Source: Apiospora phragmitis (Eukaryota; Ascomycota; Sordariomycetes; Amphisphaeriales; Apiosporaceae). Taken from it: DNA of 64,000 bases. Shown here one piece after another: positions 58,580 to 64,000 of the stretch. The stretch spans positions 1,984,001 through 2,048,000 of the forward strand of contig JAQQWL010000015.1 in NCBI GenBank assembly GCA_038363925.1, written 5' to 3'. The translations under genes and the position numbers were made by a program. The notes beneath the pieces are model-generated. The model had not been told where the DNA came from. It searched no databases and saw nothing but the letters and a program-made list of their open reading frames with translations. How positions within the stretch are numbered: the first letter of the stretch is position 1; the number at the start of each line of letters is the position of its first letter.

Positions 58580-60319
58580 ATGCCACCTAAGAACAACAAA
58601 GGCGGCGCCAAAGCCAAGGAATTGAGTGGTAAGTCTCATTCAGAGGCATATTGTTTGTATATGGCTTTGGAGCAAGCAATTTTGGCTGATACGTGCGAGA
58701 AGCAAATCAAGAAAACGACGCTGCGAAGACCCAGACCGTTTTTGAGCGCGCCCAAGCCGCCTACGACCTGACCCGGCCGCCCTACGACAAGGAGCGCGAG
58801 GAGCTCGGCGGCCTGCACGCGCTCTCGACCGTCGAGAAGACAGCCTACGCCAACTGGTTCTGCACCGCGCCCGATGAGTACGGCCTCCTGAGCAAGAAGG
58901 CGCAGAAGGAGCTGTGGAAGCAGGTCAACGAGACGAACCGCCCGCTGCGCCGCGGCCAGATCGACAGGCCCAAGCCGGACCAGTGGGGCCAGGACAAGCT
59001 CGGCCGCAACATCGGCGACTACACCGTCCAGCAGTACGAGCAGCGCATCGCGAAGGAGGCCCAGCTCACCTGCCTCAAGGCCCTCGGACGCTCCTTCGCC
59101 AGCAAACGGCTGTACGCCAGCAAGGGGCTCGTGGACAGCAGCACGGGCGAGAAGTATACGTTGACGGAAGACGACATCACGGCCGAGAAGGATCGCCGAA
59201 GGGAAATGGCGGCGCTCACGAAAGACCTCTACGGCGAGAAGATGGGCCCGTACTCGACGGACCCGGAATGGGACGATGTCGTGCCCGTGCCCCAGATGGA
59301 GCCGGAGGCCGCCTTGTCGGCTATCGCCTACCCAGAGGACTATGCTGAATGTAGGGACTCCTTTTGACCAGCCCCTTTCTTCCGTGCCGAGCCGAAGAAA
59401 CAGCTTGCTGACAAGTTTTGCGTAGCGATGTCCTATCTGCGGGCGGTCATGGCCGCCAACGAGCACAGCCCGCGCTGCCTCAAGCTAACGGAGCACATCA
59501 TCTCCATGAACCCGGCGCACTACACCGTCTGGCTCTACCGCTTTGCCAACATCCAGCACCTCGACGTCCCGCTGCTGGACGAGATCACCTGGCTCAATGG
59601 CGTCGCCCTGGACTACCTGAAGAACTACCAGATCTGGCACCACCGCCAGCTGCTCGTGGAGCACTACTACCCGACCATCGCGGGGCCCCCCCGACGAGGT
59701 GAAGCGCTTCGCGCGCAGCGAGCGCGCCTTCGTCATGGAGATGTTCGCCGAGGACGCCAAGAACTACCACGTCTGGAGCTACCGCCAGTACCTGACGCGC
59801 AAGCTGGGGATGTGGGAGAACGAGGCGCACGGCGAGCTTGATAGTATTGAGGGCATGATCGACGACGACGTGCGCAACAACTCGGCCTGGTCGCACCGGT
59901 TCTTCCTCGTGTTCTCGAATCCGCGCTACGCCGACCCGGACTCGCACGCCACCGAGCCCGACCCCAAGGTCCCCGCCGATTTCGTCGACCGCGAGATCGC
60001 CTACGCGCAGGCCAAGATCGAGCTGGCGCCCCAGAACCAGAGCCCGTGGAACTACCTGCGCGGCGTGCTGGTCAAGGGCGGCCGCAAGTTCGGCTCGGTG
60101 CAGTCGTTCGTGGAGCAGTACGTGCAGAACCTGGGCAATGAAGAGACGGAGGAGGTCCGCAGCTCGCACGCGCTGGAACAGCTGGCGGATATCTACGAGG
60201 AGGCGGGCGACAAGGAGAAGGCGGACTTGTGCTGGAAGCGGTTGGGCGAGAAGTGGGATCGCATACGCCTCGGCTACTGGGAGTGGAAGCGGAGGTCGCT
60301 GAAGGCTGCCAGCAGCTGA
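58580..60319 (+). CDS. RAM2: Protein farnesyltransferase/geranylgeranyltransferase I alpha subunit, with long N-terminal extension
   Basis: Exons 58580-58628, 58700-59350 and 59426-60319; about 530 residues after removing one base from the C7 run 59686-59692, where the frame shifts. The prenyltransferase alpha repeats are clear: NPAHYTVWLYRFANI, NYQIWHHRQLLVEHYYP, KNYHVWSYRQYLTRKLG, NNSAWSHRFFLVFSNPRYA and NQSPWNYLRGVLVKGG. With the beta subunits it attaches farnesyl or geranylgeranyl to CAAX proteins such as Ras and Rho. Usual family members are 300-350 residues and start near YSTDPEWDDVVPVPQ; here about 190 residues precede this, including AYDLTRPPYDKEREELGGLH and GLVDSSTGEKYTLTEDDI, which I do not recognise. 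Either this is a lineage-specific extension or two genes joined by the proposed exons. Confidence 0.87.
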
Positions 60320-60820
60320 GAGACGCCAGAATCTCGATTACATGCCCTGTTATGTCGAGTCATGATGGGAAGTAGTTGCTCTTGATATTGCTATGTATTG
60401 TGCTGTGAAGGGGCAGATCTAGTCGGCATTGCACGTATGCTTATGTATTGGAGATGACGCCGGCCATTTGCTAGCATCATGGCTACAAGGATAGAATATA
60501 GCTAGAAGTATGTAGGCACCTAGTCGCAATGAATCTGCCAGATTAAGGGGGTGGTCCACACTAGAGAGTCAATCCAGACAGTCAATGAGTGCGTAATGGC
60601 TCGAGATATTGAGTATGCATTCGCAAAATGGGTATAAGAGATGAATGGGAATGAACGAATGAATGTCATGAACAGTAATGAAAGAATACCGTATCTAGCC
60701 GTCTGCGATGACGCCCACCCCCCTTCCCACATAGCGTACATAAGACCACCTAGAATTGCAAAAATAAAGAAGTTGAACGAATGTCCCAACTACTACATGT
60801 CCTGAAAGGAGAACCAACAC
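60320..60820. other. Convergent 3' spacer
   Basis: About 0.5 kb between the ends of RAM2 and the DUF6594 gene, which converge. Contains a few ATGAATG-type words near 60640-60665. No gene seen. Confidence 0.4.
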
Positions 60821-62469
60821 TCAACAAGCCCCATTACCAGACAGGTTCGCCAGGAACGAGGCGAGCACAGCGATGAAGGCACAGATCCCGACCAGCGCGC
60901 GGCCCCAGTTAGTCTCGAGGCAAGTGATGACGATGACGAAGACGACCGTCGACGCGCAAGCGATAATGAAGGATATTAGCTGGCCGCGGTTGCTATCGCT
61001 GTCACTGCCGGCGCCGACGCGGAAGTGCAGCAGGCCCACGGGGATCAGCAGCATCACGGCGCTGGTAAAGGCAAGGGTTATCTTCTGCAGGAGTTTCATG
61101 TGCCGAACGCGGACCTGCTTCTCCACGATCACGCCGCCGCTGCCGTCGTCGGCGGGCCGATGGATTTTCTTCCGCTCGTAGAAACAGAAGAGGAGGACGC
61201 ATAGGATGCGCTGAAGTTATATCAAGTTCTTGGTTAGAAACAAAACTACCAACAGACAAGCATGGCGAAGTAGAAAGGGGAACTTCGGGGCGGCACGGCT
61301 TACTTGAACCCAGGGCCAGGTGCTGTATAGGAGGCTCTCGAACCACTGAGGAACCATCTCGCGGTCCGTGTTGACGAAGTCGTCGCGCGCCCAGAGGTAC
61401 TGGTGCGCGGCGCGGCTCGGCAGCTGTTCTTTGCGGACGGCCTCGTAGTGCACGAGGTGCTGCCGGCGGGAGACTCGCCGCATGGATTGGAAGTCGTTGT
61501 TCATGCCGATGAAGTGATCTGCAAGACTTGTTACTTCTCTTGAAATCGCCAATCAACATGCTGGAGTGTATTTGCGACACCTCTACGTACGGTATTCTTT
61601 GAAAATTGATTTGGCGCTGTCCATCAGGTGCGCCCTCTCTTCCATGTGTCCCATATCGGGACTCGTTTCGTTCCCCTGGGTAGAGACCGTGCGTTTGTTT
61701 TGCTGGATAGGGGTTGTAGGCTGGACAGTCTCTTTGGGGCTCGTCTGTTGGACTCGCTGTTCAGGGGCTGTACGGGGTCGCGCTTGCTGGTCAGTCGCTG
61801 TGGGTTGGATCTGATGGTGATGCTGGTCAGGGGTCTTATGTCGGGCTCGTTGTTCATGTTGGTATTGCTGGTCAATTGCCGCGCGTAGTCGGTTCTGTTG
61901 CTGCTGTTGCTGCCGTTGCTGCTGCTGGCGTTCAACGCCGCAGCACCGGTCGATGAACTCGTCGCGGTCAAAGGGCAAGAACCCGAGTATGCCGTACCGC
62001 TCGTCTGCCTTGTCGAGCTCCAGGAACTTTTGGTCGACACAGTCCAGTTCAAGTTGGAAGTTTACCAAGATGCGTTGCATGAGGTTGCTGAACTTGCGAT
62101 GGATGCCGGCGTTTGGGTAGAACATCTGCTGCGAGGCGAGCGCAGGCCATCCTTTCGGCGCGCAGTTCACTACATGGATGGAAGTTACATCTTTCATGGA
62201 ACACAGGTATAGTAGGATTGGGAACAACATACGGACGTCTTCGTCTGTGTAAAGGTCTGGATGTTCGCCGTCTTTCTCCCACCTTTGTTCTCAGTGACCG
62301 GCTAGCTTTTGGGCAGGCGCAAGTGATACCTACCATGGGAACTTGGTGTGGCCATTGGCTGTAGCTCTCCGTCTCTGGTGAATTGGTTCAACTCTAAAGG
62401 AGTGGTTGGGTTGGATTCGAGGTCCATGATTGTCGTCTCGGTGGTGCTTCTGGTCTTGACGGGTTGCAT
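60821..62469 (-). CDS. DUF6594-like membrane protein with polyglutamine stretch
   Basis: Exons 62469-62330, 62282-61591, 61518-61304 and 61210-60821, about 478 residues. A further in-frame 63-nt intron at 62232-62170 (GTATGT...TAG) is likely, since it would remove a hydrophobic stretch (MLFPILLYLCSM) with no family match and leave 457 residues. After a disordered start comes GWPALASQQMFYPNAGIHRK, FSNLMQRILVNFQLELD, a Gln-rich run (about 61890-61935, CAG-type codons) and a Pro/Gln/Thr linker, then HFIGMNNDF and FESLLYSTWPWVQ. At the C terminus are three membrane segments (ITLAFTSAVMLLIPVGLL, LISFIIACASTVVFVIVIT, ALVGICAFIAVLASFLANL). This layout matches fungal DUF6594 proteins, whose function is unknown. 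Confidence 0.78.
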
Positions 62470-64000
62470 GGTTTTGCCTGCTAGGACATATCGACGAACT
62501 GGGAGACTTCGTAGCTAGATATAGTCCCATCTCGGTGCCAGCCGCAGCTCGAGGCTGAGAAAGACATCCAAACAAGCGCCGACAGGAGATAGAAATAGAG
62601 CGTGCTTGGTCCGTATCGCCATGTCCAGCATGGTGAGGCTCAAAGCCAGGAAGAGGGTGTACGAGGAATGGACGACATGGTCGCTGACAATGTCTGCAAA
62701 CCAATAGTCGATGGAGAAAAGACGCCCAGTTGGACAATTAAACTGCATCACTTGTTTCACGCCAGTTCTTTGCATAAGGCAGGTCCGAACAGACAGACAG
62801 ACATCGGGGGCGATATGAGGTCGCCGCCAATGACAATGCGGCAAGCTCGGGATGGTGTGCTGAGTACAGCAAACTGGACCAATTCGGATACCCAACATCA
62901 AACTAAGATAAAGCGCCGACCCCATCAACTTCAATGAGGCTGACGCCATCCTGTGTTCTCACTCGATGATTGTGAAGTTGGTGATGGCGCTTAGGGAAAG
63001 GAATTGGGCGATGGTCATAGAACCCCTTTCACGCGAGGATCAAGACGGAAAGAGTTGGACTAGGAGATGATAATACAGACTCCGTATGGTTTGCGGGTTA
63101 TTCTTTCTAATTTTACGTGATTTGGTGCTTCCCGACCAAGACCTTGTGGCTTCCCGGATATGCGCTCGTGGACATATGTGATGTGCTGCATCTTCGACGC
63201 GAGTAAGGAGTTTAAGGGCCATCGGCGAGGTCTCTGAGTTCATCATGCCCTGTTGATTCCAGCTGCGTTGGCTTTTCCAGTCATGGACTCGACAAATACG
63301 TGGCCACTCTCAAATGTACTAAGAATTGGGCCACTTGATTTCACAGTGAACGAACAGTAATGACATGACAATCCCGCATTCAGTAAATGGGGATGAGAAC
63401 GAGATATGTCATCAAACCTCTGAATAGGTATGGAAAGCATACGAAAGCAAAGAACCTTGGGGACAGAACACTGGAACAGGGGAAAGATGACCCTCACTGA
63501 AAGGACTGCAGTCACGGCTAAATATCTCGGGACTTGGATATCGGATGCCTGGTAATCTAAGAGATGATCATCATTGATTGGGGTGAGTGATACCTTCCAA
63601 AGCATTCCGATTAGCGTTTTGAAAAAGCAGACAGGATTGTACGAATGTAAAGCTTGCTGGAGAGGCTCAGCCCCTTAGGAAGTCGCAACCATACACTAGC
63701 CACATCACATCTACGCATACTTCCAGTCACGACCAGCTTGATCATCGATTGGGTAGGCAAACGATGAATAAGCCATTATATGGTCATCCTTGCCCTGCAC
63801 CTCGCCTGGTCTGATTCACAGCCAAAGGGGGAAACTCACTGAGGGTGCCAAATGTCATTGGTATTTGACACATCCGGGGGCAGCTCCTTGCCTGCCACTG
63901 AAAGCAAGAGAGAGAATGACCTAGGGGAATCCTTGCAACATGTAATATGTTAGAGCTCGGTCTTCATAAATAGCAAGAGCCTCCCACTCATCTTTCGATG
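62470..64000. other. Right-edge intergenic region, no gene recognised
   Basis: About 1.5 kb upstream of the DUF6594 gene to the window end. Minus-strand frames at 62515-62949 and 63243-63605 have no recognisable motif and odd composition for coding sequence. I see nothing else. Confidence 0.35.

Noticed and set aside
58636..59466. 276-codon minus-strand frame opposite RAM2
   Set aside because: Shadow of the plus-strand gene; no family resemblance.
62515..62949. 144-codon minus-strand frame near the right edge
   Set aside because: No conserved motif and located in the probable 5' region of the DUF6594 gene.

Overview
The window looks like nuclear DNA from a filamentous ascomycete (Pezizomycotina, most likely a Sordariomycete). 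Genes are split by short introns of about 47-142 nt with GT...AG ends and CTNAC-type branch sites. A 17.6-kb block (about 10.5-28.1 kb) is extremely AT-rich and full of decayed transposons with C:G-to-T:A damage of the kind left by repeat-induced point mutation (RIP). I cannot name the species from sequence alone.

Layout. 1-2.4 kb: the N-terminal part of the sterol glucosyltransferase ATG26/UGT51 (minus strand, running off the left edge), carrying two in-frame TAG codons. 2.4-6.5 kb: no recognisable gene. 6.5-8.6 kb: a membrane-anchored aspartic-protease-like protein that lacks a recognisable first catalytic Asp. 10.5-28.1 kb: a nested transposon island holding a complete 8.5-kb Ty1/copia retrotransposon (212-bp LTRs, target duplication GAAAA), two pogo/Fot1-like transposase relics, a third TA-flanked inverted-repeat element, a 365-bp repeat with a tRNA-like pol III promoter, and a relic of a TPR-repeat gene. 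28.5-30.5 kb: on the island edge, a small six-cysteine secreted protein and a broken LysM/chitin-binding gene. 30.8-37.2 kb: a 2-oxoglutarate dioxygenase, a purine-deaminase-like amidohydrolase and a xanthine/urate-type permease, which look like a small purine-salvage cluster. 38.1-38.9 kb: an AT-hook protein. 40.7-47.3 kb: RAD7 and RAD16, the two partners of the global-genome nucleotide excision repair complex, transcribed divergently from one 1.28-kb region. 48-64 kb: MTR2 (mRNA export), a serine/threonine dehydratase, a NAT9-like acetyltransferase, mitochondrial methionyl-tRNA synthetase, mevalonate kinase ERG12, the protein prenyltransferase alpha subunit RAM2 and a DUF6594 membrane protein.

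Two cautions apply throughout. First, several conserved genes (RAD7, MSM1, ERG12, RAM2, the AT-hook gene) carry single-base frame breaks, nearly all in homopolymer runs; these are more likely assembly indels than real lesions. Second, the in-frame TAG codons in ATG26 and the LysM gene are substitutions that fit CpA-to-TpA change, so RIP spreading out of the repeats is a reasonable explanation. Exon borders were placed by eye from splice signals, frame and family resemblance. No homology search was run.
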